From Bacteroidota bacterium (GTDB taxonomy: Bacteria > Bacteroidota > Bacteroidia > Bacteroidales > ML635J-15), in NCBI GenBank assembly GCA_029558535.1, contig JAKQEK010000407.1, positions 1 to 39,504 on the forward strand: a stretch of 39,504 nt of DNA, given 5' to 3'. Numbering within the stretch: the stretch's first letter is position 1; every line of letters starts with the position of its first letter. Both the position numbers and the translations under genes were made by a program. This document shows, piece by piece, positions 13,917-19,019 of the stretch. Under the pieces are notes generated by a model. It saw nothing but the letters and a program-made list of their open reading frames with translations. It did no database searches and was not told the DNA's origin.

Positions 13917-13964
13917 AGGGAGAGCTTGGACGATGCGTTATTCCGCACCGTTTGGACTCTCCCT
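13917..13964. terminator. GC-rich hairpin downstream of the repeat protein gene
   Basis: AGGGAGAG (13917-13924) pairs exactly with CTCTCCCT (13957-13964), with an inner TGCG/CGCA hairpin at 13934-13947. It lies just after the stop of the 321-residue gene on the minus strand. No T-run follows on that strand, so it is a 3' stabilising or processing hairpin or a weak terminator. It occupies the 140-base gap before the next gene; nothing else is seen there. Confidence 0.5.
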
Positions 13965-13969
13965 ATTAT

Positions 13970-14935
13970 TTATGCGCTTGCACCAGCAATTTCTGCGATT
14001 TCATGCAGTCCAAGCGATTCTATGATTTCATCGTCGCTGACATACATTCTTGCCAATGCAACCAGATTGTCAAGAAGTGCATCAACTTCGTTGAAACCAA
14101 CAGCATCAAGACCTTCAGGTTGCTGTCCGATTATAACGTACAGCTTATTAGCCATTTCGATTTTGTTGTCAAACTCTCTTTCGGAAATGGTTAGCTTCAT
14201 CTTGGCTTCCATTTCTTTCGACCTGTCTGTTAAGTCTTTATAATCGCCAACATTGGCAGTAGCGATATCTTTCCGATTCTTCCATTCTTTCTCAAGCTGT
14301 TCAATAAGCTGAGAAGCGGTTTCACGGGTCATTAACATCAGTTCTTCATTAGAGAGTACAACATCACCCAATCGTTCCTGTAATGACTGAATGTATTCTA
14401 TCTGTTTGTCGGTTACGTGGGTATCGCGCCACTGACGGTAAGCATCTTCAAAAGTTTCGATTATATCCGAAGCATCTTTCTTTTGAAGTTTTTCAGGAGT
14501 ATCAACGTTATGAGCTTTTTTCAAACCTTGAACAGTGAGCAAACCAGCTTTTATGTAATTGTTGATACGCTCAACCTGTTTTTCGGTTGCCAGTGCTGGT
14601 TTACTAGCAATAAAAGCGTTGATTTTGGTGATGAATTCAGACGCTTGCCTTGATGTCATTTCTTCAACGTTTTTAGGCATCGGAGCACCGCAACGTTCAC
14701 AAAGTGTTTTAATCAATTGCTTCTGATTATCAGTTGCTTTGAACACAACCGATAATATCTGAAGCTGATTGATTTTATCACTTGCTTGTCTGCTGGTTAG
14801 CTTCATAAAAGCTTTTTCGGAAACAACCTTTATCTTCTGTTCTTTCATAACAGATTTTTTTATTCCGCAAAGCTTATTGTATAAAGCATACTGCGCCTCA
14901 CTTGCCATTTTAACATTTGTGTTTTGGTTACTCAT
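13970..14935 (-). CDS. Repeat protein with four DUF3072-like helical units
   Basis: 321 residues. A unit of about 45 residues with the pattern (S/T)xKQxxxIxxL...(L/M)TxxxASxxIxxL recurs four times: QYALYNKLCG...SRQASDKI, NQKQLIKTLCERCG...SRQASEFI, EKQVERINNYI...KKDASDII and DKQIEYIQSLQERLG...TRETASQLI. A helical, acidic C-terminus follows. This resembles the short helical domain found in DUF3072 and in some phage recombination or replication accessory proteins; no catalytic motif is seen. The ATG at 14935 follows GAAAGGTGG at 8 bases. Codon use is less AT-biased than most neighbours, suggesting abundant product. It lies behind two copies of the promoter-like motif. Confidence 0.65.
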   Translation of the reverse strand: MSNQNTNVKMASEAQYALYNKLCGIKKSVMKEQKIKVVSEKAFMKLTSRQASDKINQLQILSVVFKATDNQKQLIKTLCERCGAPMPKNVEEMTSRQASEFITKINAFIASKPALATEKQVERINNYIKAGLLTVQGLKKAHNVDTPEKLQKKDASDIIETFEDAYRQWRDTHVTDKQIEYIQSLQERLGDVVLSNEELMLMTRETASQLIEQLEKEWKNRKDIATANVGDYKDLTDRSKEMEAKMKLTISEREFDNKIEMANKLYVIIGQQPEGLDAVGFNEVDALLDNLVALARMYVSDDEIIESLGLHEIAEIAGASA

Positions 14936-14959
14936 TATATTTGCCACCTTTCGTATTTT

Positions 14960-14996
14960 AATAAAGTTTTTATTTTGCCCAAAGTAAAGTTTTTTA
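14960..14996 (-). promoter_or_regulatory. Two copies of the recurrent AAAAACTTTA motif
   Basis: On the minus strand ATAAAAAACTTTACTTT (14996-14980) is followed by ATAAAAACTTTATT (14973-14960), ending 25 bases before the repeat-protein start. This is the only place with two copies in tandem. The rest of the gap up to 15045 holds nothing else recognisable. Confidence 0.45.
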
Positions 14997-15045
14997 TTGC
15001 AAATAACATCAAACTAATATCATTGCAACTACTGATTTTCACCTC

Positions 15046-15126
15046 CTATAAACTATAATACATGAATGGAAGGATTATTAGAGTGAACAAAAGTCCACTT
15101 ATCAAACCAATAAAGAAATCTTTCAT
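15046..15126 (-). CDS. 26-residue membrane peptide
   Basis: Starts at 15126 with AAGGAGGTGTTCGC upstream. The ATG overlaps the TGA of the preceding gene (ATGA), a classic coupled arrangement. The peptide (MKDFFIGLISGLLFTLIILP, then FMYYSL) is a single transmembrane helix. Small hydrophobic early peptides of this kind may alter the host membrane; the role is unknown. The start signals make it more convincing than its length suggests. Confidence 0.6.
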   Translation of the reverse strand: MKDFFIGLISGLLFTLIILPFMYYSL

Positions 15127-15410
15127 GCGAACACCTCCTTATCGAACATTGATATTTGATAATGTGTGCCGTAGTCAATCTGCTTGTCTATGATTTGCAT
15201 ATCGCAAATATATACTGGCAATATACCTTCAACTTCAGTTATTTTTTTAGCCAATATATATTGTAATTGACTTGGCTTTGTGAAGTTAAAAGCTTTCAGT
15301 GTTGCTGTAAATTCATACAGAGGTTCGTCAACAGGAACAACTCTACGCCCAACAAAGCGTCCTCTGCAATATTTACATTTAATTTTGTAGTATACTATTT
15401 GACTTGTCAT
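15123..15410 (-). CDS. Small protein with CxxC motif
   Basis: 95 residues. KCKYCRGR near 11-18 is a single zinc-type CxxC in a basic context; no second pair is obvious, so a metal site would need a dimer or the later lone Cys (CDMQ). The rest is mixed alpha/beta. The ATG at 15410 follows AAGAGGAGGTAATACAA. Its stop overlaps the start of the membrane peptide. Not recognised. Confidence 0.55.
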   Translation of the reverse strand: MTSQIVYYKIKCKYCRGRFVGRRVVPVDEPLYEFTATLKAFNFTKPSQLQYILAKKITEVEGILPVYICDMQIIDKQIDYGTHYQISMFDKEVFA

Positions 15411-15435
15411 TTGTATTACCTCCTCTTAATTATAA

Positions 15436-15456
15436 AGAGTGCTTATTCAGCACTCT
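15436..15456 (-). terminator. Hairpin enclosing the stop codon of the gene at 15443
   Basis: AGAGTGC and GCACTCT form a perfect 7-bp stem with a 7-base loop that contains the TAA stop. A short TTTAT tail follows on the minus strand. Two upstream genes end in the same way, see 15894-15914 and 16522-16548. Confidence 0.6.
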
Positions 15457-15820
15457 CATTTAATATTTCAGATAAAGCTCTAGCTTGATTAACAGGAGTT
15501 GTAGCAAACATATCACTCAATGTATTATCAAACTGTTTAGCTAATTCAGCTAAAGTTTTAATTAATTCTGGATTTTCTTTAGCCCACGTTTTCCACAATT
15601 CAAGGTAAGCTTTATACAAATCATCTCCTTCAAACTTATTAAGCGGAGGCTTACCCTTACCGAGCATAGGATTATTACCAAACTTACGATAACCTTTAAC
15701 GTCAAGTTGATAAGCTTCTTCAATCGTTCTACCATCTTTCAATCTAGCATAAAACGCTGAGAAACGTTTATCACCTTTACTACTACACTCATAACCACCA
15801 TAACGTTTAAACTTATACAT
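15443..15820 (-). CDS. Conserved phage protein of KRYGGYE type, function unknown
   Basis: 125 residues. It begins MYKFKRYGGYECSSKGDKR and contains FYARLKDGRTIEEAYQLDVKGYR, a GKGKPP loop and a LWKTWAKENPELI helix (motifs given separately). I recognise this as a conserved style of phage or mobile-element protein but know no function. Its placement right after a SLOG-family nucleotide-binding protein is notable and suggests a functional pair. The ATG at 15820 follows AAGGAGGAATAGTT. The gene ends inside a hairpin loop. The N-terminal Arg/Gly-Gly and Lys-rich loop suggest nucleotide or nucleic acid contact (inference). Confidence 0.6.
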   Translation of the reverse strand: MYKFKRYGGYECSSKGDKRFSAFYARLKDGRTIEEAYQLDVKGYRKFGNNPMLGKGKPPLNKFEGDDLYKAYLELWKTWAKENPELIKTLAELAKQFDNTLSDMFATTPVNQARALSEILNESAE

Positions 15821-15893
15821 AACTATTCCTCCTTAAAATATATTTGCGCAACCTGAACAACCCACGCAATGACCATCGCACTTATCAAATTAG

Positions 15894-15914
15894 AGAGGGG
15901 AATTGCACCCCTCT
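15894..15914 (-). terminator. Hairpin overlapping the stop codon of the SLOG gene
   Basis: On the minus strand AGAGGGG-TGCAATT-CCCCTCT, a 7-bp GC-rich stem with a 7-base loop; the stop TAG overlaps the first arm. No T-run follows. Same geometry as at 15436 and 16522. Confidence 0.6.
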
Positions 15915-16425
15915 ATATTTCGTAATTCTCCATTGTATTTGGATTAATTACGTGTATCAATTTTGCTTTAGACTTAGCATAATCAATACAGTTCTTAGTA
16001 CCGCCTGATGTACCGTCCCAAACTGCAAGTATGTAAGTTGCATTGTTAACCATATACTCATTACGTATTTGCATTAACTTTGGAGAGTATTCAGCGTCGG
16101 TAACTAAAGTAACTTTATCAGCATTTTTCAATATATATTCATATATCTCAACTGATTTTGGCAACCATTTTGATGAATGTTTGCGGCAAGGCACAGCAAT
16201 TTCAAGAGTAATATTCATTTCAGGATTATCTTTTTTAAAGCGAATGACTTCTAATGCAAACATTTGGTCTACGCCCAACGCTCCACCTGATATGAAATGG
16301 TTGCAATTAGATTCGCTTATACAGTGGTATAATTCATTGCGAAGTATCATGTTAAATTCTGATTTGTAGTCATAACCTCCAATCAATTTGTTTGGACGAT
16401 GACCAGTTACCATTAATGTACTCAT
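15913..16425 (-). CDS. SLOG-superfamily (DUF1273/YpsA-like) nucleotide-binding protein
   Basis: 170 residues with the full signature of YpsA-type SLOG proteins: VTGHRPNKL (6-14), FISGGALGVDQMFALEV (44-60), IAVPCRKHSSKW (76-87), the MQIRNEYMV block (118-126) and LAVWDGTSGGTKN (133-145). The Rossmann-like SLOG fold binds nucleotides or NAD-derived ligands; related proteins sense or process signalling nucleotides. In a phage early region this could counter nucleotide-signalling defences, but that is inference. The ATG at 16425 has AGGAGG 9 bases upstream. A two-tier hairpin lies in its leader (16470-16506), and its stop lies in another hairpin. Confidence 0.8.
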   Translation of the reverse strand: MSTLMVTGHRPNKLIGGYDYKSEFNMILRNELYHCISESNCNHFISGGALGVDQMFALEVIRFKKDNPEMNITLEIAVPCRKHSSKWLPKSVEIYEYILKNADKVTLVTDAEYSPKLMQIRNEYMVNNATYILAVWDGTSGGTKNCIDYAKSKAKLIHVINPNTMENYEI

Positions 16426-16469
16426 TATCAATAACCTCCTAAATTTTTATTTTTATTTAATCAAAATCT

Positions 16470-16506
16470 GTTGGCTATGTATGGTTGTTACCATGTTTGT
16501 GCCAAC
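16470..16506 (-). terminator. Two-tier hairpin in the leader of the SLOG gene
   Basis: GTTGGC/GCCAAC (outer, 6 bp) and ATGGT/ACCAT (inner, 5 bp, loop of 4) with an internal loop. On the minus strand the stem is followed by AGATTTTGATT, so it may attenuate or terminate readthrough from the upstream gene. Confidence 0.55.
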
Positions 16507-16521
16507 TAATTATGTTTTTAA

Positions 16522-16548
16522 AGAGAGGCACTTATTTAGCACCTCTCT
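16522..16548 (-). terminator. Hairpin enclosing the stop codon of the small Cys protein gene
   Basis: AGAGAGGTGC pairs with GTGCCTCTCT (10 bp with two G-U wobbles in RNA) around a 7-base loop that contains the TAA stop; TTTAAAAA follows. One of three such stop-codon hairpins in successive genes. Confidence 0.65.
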
Positions 16549-16700
16549 CCTTTCAATGGACAATTATTGCACGCACTTCCGTCGCATTTTTTAACTTCGT
16601 ATGGAGTTTTGCAAACGATTTCTTTCTTGTCATATCCAAAGAAGCTATCAGCCATGTCCTCGTCTTTTTGAGAGACAATTATTTCGCTATATTCATTCAT
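16536..16700 (-). CDS. 54-residue protein with zinc-ribbon-like CxxxxCxxC cluster
   Basis: The first gene of the left arm. The ATG at 16700 follows AAAGGTGTGTTGGTA and a -10 element at 16736. It has an acidic N-terminus (MNEYSEIIVSQKDEDMADSF) and a C-terminal KKCDGSACNNCPLKGERC whose four cysteines could bind zinc. First-transcribed small zinc proteins in phages often bind host polymerase or nucleases, but no target is evident. The reading frame closes inside a terminator-like hairpin. A degenerate fragment with similar KCDGHCVGC text lies at 15833-15883. Confidence 0.65.
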   Translation of the reverse strand: MNEYSEIIVSQKDEDMADSFFGYDKKEIVCKTPYEVKKCDGSACNNCPLKGERC

Positions 16701-16735
16701 TACCAACACACCTTTCTATAAAAAAATTTTCACAC

Positions 16736-16755
16736 ATTATAGATAACACTTCTAA
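16736..16755 (-). promoter_or_regulatory. Minus-strand early promoter -10 with operator-like 10-mer
   Basis: On the minus strand TTAGAAGTGT (16755-16746), four bases, then TATAAT (16741-16736). The same TTAGAAGTGT precedes the TATAAT of the divergent plus-strand promoter at 16894-16922. No good -35 is present, so an activator bound at the shared 10-mer may be needed. Confidence 0.5.
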
Positions 16756-16781
16756 TAGTCGCACTCCAACGCCCAGCTACG

Positions 16782-16904
16782 CTTTTAATCAATAAAAATC
16801 TCAATGCGTACTTACGCTTAGATTAACGCCTTCAAAGCGTTTCTGCGTAGTCAAAGCGTTAATCTTAGCGTAAGTAGCTCTGATAGATTTTTGTTGATTA
16901 AAAG
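16782..16904. repeat. Two-tier dyad with 20-bp arms between divergent promoters
   Basis: Outer arms 16782-16801 and 16885-16904 are 20-bp reverse complements with one mismatch. Inner arms 16810-16829 and 16856-16875 are another 20 bp with one mismatch, enclosing a 26-base centre. TTAGAAGTGT (16905-16914) and its complement (16746-16755) extend the symmetry outwards. The element could extrude as a cruciform or bind a dimeric protein. A replication origin or master switch is plausible. Confidence 0.8.
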
Positions 16905-16922
16905 TTAGAAGTGTGATATAAT
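16894..16922 (+). promoter_or_regulatory. Plus-strand promoter TTGATT-17-TATAAT
   Basis: TTGATT (16894-16899) and TATAAT (16917-16922) with a 17-base spacer containing TTAGAAGTGT. Its -35 lies in the right outer arm of the dyad. Transcription would start near 16929 and run into the gene-free structured region. Confidence 0.6.
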
Positions 16923-17223
16923 TAGTGAATAAATTTTTTTATCTATTTTGTACGCAATAACTATTATCTTAGCGCCCAATGCGTGATGCAACGGCGCAAC
17001 GTTGCCTTCGAAGCAACAGCACAAGAGACTTAACGTTAATAACAAATCAAGTATAAGTATATAATAATCTTTTATGTTTCGCAAGAAACTATTTCCGCAG
17101 GAAATATAATGTGTCGTAAGACACGTTACAAATAACATTTAGCGTTTAAAGTTGCTCTTAGTATTAAGTTGCGAAAAAATGTTAAGAATACGAATTGGGA
17201 AAAGTATTTTATAACATAAGACA

Positions 17224-17237
17224 CGAACTGTTGTTCG
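17224..17237. promoter_or_regulatory. SOS-box-like palindrome CGAAC-N4-GTTCG
   Basis: CGAACTGTTGTTCG has both half-sites of a Bacillota LexA box, though the central bases do not fit the RNRY preference. It could equally be an RNA hairpin (CGAAC/GTTCG) within the structured region. Confidence 0.35.
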
Positions 17238-17289
17238 AACAGTGAAATGATTGTTAGCGCTTATGTTGCGTATGGTTGACAATTAGAAG

Positions 17290-17313
17290 CGAATATCGAA
17301 ACGAATATCGAAA
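17290..17313. repeat. Tandem 12-bp direct repeat
   Basis: CGAATATCGAAA occurs twice head to tail, 14 bases after a TTGACA (17276-17281) that lacks a clear -10. It could be a protein-binding iteron or part of the RNA structure. Confidence 0.6.
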
Positions 17314-17682
17314 CGTATTGATGAGCGTTTTCCCTCCACGCTCACTCACGTCTTCCCTTCGCTACCTACCGCCTCGACTCGTCATTTTAGTGTTGAAGAA
17401 GCGAAACAGGAAGCGTACAGTACTACACCCCTGGGGACGCAAAATGGTGTATGGGACTTTAGATAACGAATCTGTGTGTATATATTAACAACGCATTTCA
17501 CTAACTCTCAGAGTACGCAACACAACGCATAAAATAACGCTATCTCAATACAGAGAACGCTTTGAGGACTCTCCATATACGAACAGAAGCAAAAGGTATC
17601 TTTTTAAAGCAAATCAGAGATATATAGAGCTAATCTACCCGAATCGGGTAATACGTATATACAAAAAACCTATATTTTAATA

Positions 17683-17696
17683 CGAACATATGTTCC
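17683..17696. promoter_or_regulatory. SOS box (LexA-binding site) next to the late promoter
   Basis: CGAACATATGTTCC fits the Bacillus LexA/DinR consensus CGAACRNRYGTTYC at every position and contains a 12-bp perfect palindrome. It ends 2 bases before the TTGACA of the late promoter, where bound LexA would obstruct RNA polymerase, suggesting control by DNA damage. Confidence 0.65.
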
Positions 17697-17698
17697 TC

Positions 17699-17727
17699 TT
17701 GACAAATAAAAATAATTATTGTATAAT
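17699..17727 (+). promoter_or_regulatory. Consensus promoter of the late (right) arm
   Basis: TTGACA (17699-17704), 17 bases, TATAAT (17722-17727): a perfect sigma-A promoter on the plus strand. The transcript would have a leader of about 200 bases before the first late gene. Confidence 0.85.
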
Positions 17728-17750
17728 TTATATATATAATAATATATATA

Positions 17751-17912
17751 TAACGTTAATACGTTAATAGAGTATATAAACGATACAAGAGTATCTTGTA
17801 TAAACTTCGTGTTTTTACTAAAGTAAAAACATTAATTATATATATATTATTACAATTCATAAAGATATATTTAAGTGTTTGAACGTAGTGATTACGTTTA
17901 AATAACGTTAAT
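17751..17912 (+). repeat. Late leader with three hairpins and repeated TAACGTTAAT
   Basis: The leader holds ATACAAGA-GTA-TCTTGTAT (17783-17801), TGTTTTTAC-TAAA-GTAAAAACA (17810-17831) and AACGTA-GTGAT-TACGTT (17882-17898). The decamer TAACGTTAAT occurs at 17751-17760 and 17903-17912, and also at 17031-17040 upstream, with a related TACGTTAATA at 17760. These may be binding sites, iterons or antitermination structures. Confidence 0.55.
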
Positions 17913-17934
17913 AACGTATATAGGAGGTCAATAA

Positions 17935-18300
17935 ATGAATAGCCTTTTTTTAGTGTGTAATATAATACAAGCCTTATCATTAATAGCCATTTCATTTGCA
18001 TTGGTTATAATAGCGCTGCAATTACGAGAAATAGCTAAAATATATTTATTTGCTTCTGATGTTGAAGCTGGTGTTGAAATACCAGAACAACCTGAACAAA
18101 AAGAAGATTATACTATTGGAGCCTCAAGTTTAGCCGACCTTTTAAACACAAAACTAAAAGAAGAATTAGGTGATGGCCATGAAAATTATATGCAAAACAC
18201 AAGAGGCACAAGGGCTTCTTATGAATTGGATAATGACTTTGGAATAACTGGTGTTGAAGTTATAACCGATGAAGATGAAACTAAACCAAAAGGTGAATAA
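17935..18300 (+). CDS. Membrane-anchored protein at the head of the late operon
   Basis: 121 residues. Residues 4-30 form one strong transmembrane helix (LVCNIIQALSLIAISFALVI). After a short basic stretch (LREIAK) the remaining 85 residues are acidic and probably soluble. The ATG at 17935 follows TATAGGAGGTCAATAA. It precedes the terminase small subunit by 2 bases. Position suggests a virion-assembly or lysis-timing accessory, but no family is recognised. Confidence 0.6.
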   Translation: MNSLFLVCNIIQALSLIAISFALVIIALQLREIAKIYLFASDVEAGVEIPEQPEQKEDYTIGASSLADLLNTKLKEELGDGHENYMQNTRGTRASYELDNDFGITGVEVITDEDETKPKGE

Positions 18301-18302
18301 TT

Positions 18303-18779
18303 ATGGCTGAAGAATTTAAAGAAATAGTACCTGTACAAGAAGATGAAATTGATGTTCCAAGTTACAATCTTTTGCGTCCGAATCAACAAAGATTTGTACA
18401 TATGTATCTCTCAGGAAAATATAAGATTAGTGAGATAAGTGACATACTTAGTGTCTCTGTGAGTACAATACGAAATTGGCTTAAAAATCCACAAATAAAA
18501 ACTATAATAGACGAGTATCAGCAAGTTGAAATGGACTTGGTTCAACATAATTTAAAAGCCTTGACGATGAAGGCGTTAAATAAAATGAACGAATTAATAG
18601 ACTCTCCAGTTGACGCTGTATCGCTACAAGCGGCAAAAGATATTCTTGACCGAACTGGATTTAAACCTGGAACAAAACAGGATGTGAAGATAGAAGTTTA
18701 TAATTACGAACAACAAATTAAAGAGATTATGGGTGATGATTTAAAGTTACTCGAAGATGTTGATTATGAGGTGGAATAA
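18303..18779 (+). CDS. terS: Terminase small subunit
   Basis: 158 residues. An N-terminal HTH (LRPNQQRFVHMYLSGKYKISEI and VSVSTIRNWLKNPQ, about 24-62) matches the phBC6A51-type domain of Gram-positive phage small terminases and binds packaging sites on DNA. A helical oligomerisation region follows (residues 75-115, with AAKDILDRTGFKPG), and an acidic tail that would contact the large subunit. AAAAGGTG precedes the ATG. Its stop overlaps the next start (TAATG), and the large subunit follows one gene later, which confirms the role. Confidence 0.85.
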   Translation: MAEEFKEIVPVQEDEIDVPSYNLLRPNQQRFVHMYLSGKYKISEISDILSVSVSTIRNWLKNPQIKTIIDEYQQVEMDLVQHNLKALTMKALNKMNELIDSPVDAVSLQAAKDILDRTGFKPGTKQDVKIEVYNYEQQIKEIMGDDLKLLEDVDYEVE

Positions 18780-18931
18780 TGAACAAAGAAATCGTTAAGA
18801 CAATAACAGAATATGAGTTTGATAATGCTGGAAGATGCATTAAAGAAATAGTTATAAGTGAACGTTGGGAAGAAGAAATAGGTAAAAAAATAAAAGCAGG
18901 ATATGTAACTGTAACAGAAAAACACGAATAA
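18779..18931 (+). CDS. 50-residue protein between terminase genes
   Basis: Starts at 18779, overlapping the terminase small subunit stop, with GAGGTGG upstream. The peptide (MNKEIVKTITEYEFDNAGRC, then IKEIVISERWEEE and GYVTVTEKHE) looks like a short helix followed by a beta hairpin. It is followed by an 88-base gap carrying the large-terminase promoter. No function is recognised; the coupled start supports translation. Confidence 0.6.
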   Translation: MNKEIVKTITEYEFDNAGRCIKEIVISERWEEEIGKKIKAGYVTVTEKHE

Positions 18932-18974
18932 TACAAAATTAGACCACTCTTTCTTGTGAATTGGGGTTAAACTA

Positions 18975-19003
18975 TTGACAAAATGTGGACAAACTGTTAT
19001 GAT
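18975..19003 (+). promoter_or_regulatory. Promoter before the large terminase gene
   Basis: TTGACA (18975-18980), 17 bases, TATGAT (18998-19003), ending 16 bases before the terL start, so the mRNA would have a very short leader with the GGTGG site. Confidence 0.75.
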
Positions 19004-19019
19004 ATAAATAGGTGGTTTT

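Larger units (their letters stand above)
16930..17660 (+). ncRNA. Candidate large structured noncoding RNA
   Basis: About 730 bases without a supported gene, less AT-rich than the flanks and full of short perfect stems. Examples are GTTGC-GCAAC with loop CTTCGAA (about 17003-17019), GTTTC[GCAA]GAAAC (17076-17089), TATTTCC[GCA]GGAAATA (17090-17106), GTGTC[GTAA]GACAC (17111-17124), GAGCGT/ACGCTC (about 17324-17344), TTCGCT/AGCGAA, TACACC/GGTGTA and TACCCG[AAT]CGGGTA near 17636-17651. Two loops are GNRA type. A long-range helix TACGCAA/TTGCGTA (16951-16957 with 17266-17272) encloses AGCGC/GCGCT. A promoter feeds it at 16894. Size, GNRA hairpins and phage context recall GOLLD/ROOL-type RNAs, but I cannot test homology. 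Boundaries are approximate. Confidence 0.5.

Noticed and set aside
15001..15040. GTG-started 34-codon frame downstream of the membrane peptide
   Set aside because: Its GTG lies inside the GGAGGTG sequence that would have to be its own ribosome site, and it runs through the promoter-like motifs.
15833..15883. Cys-rich minus-strand text KCDGHCVGCSGCANIF between the SLOG and KRYGGYE genes
   Set aside because: It resembles the Cys motif of the 54-residue protein but has no start codon in frame and a stop just upstream; at most a decayed fragment.
16485..16721. 78-codon plus-strand frame
   Set aside because: It is antisense to the 54-residue zinc-motif gene, which has a proper ribosome site and promoter.
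16905..17138. 77-codon minus-strand frame in the control region
   Set aside because: No start signal and it spans the GNRA hairpins; not coding-like.
17276..17488. 70-codon plus-strand frame in the control region
   Set aside because: It has a TTG-type start with no ribosome site, an odd Arg/Ser-rich composition, and overlaps several perfect hairpins.
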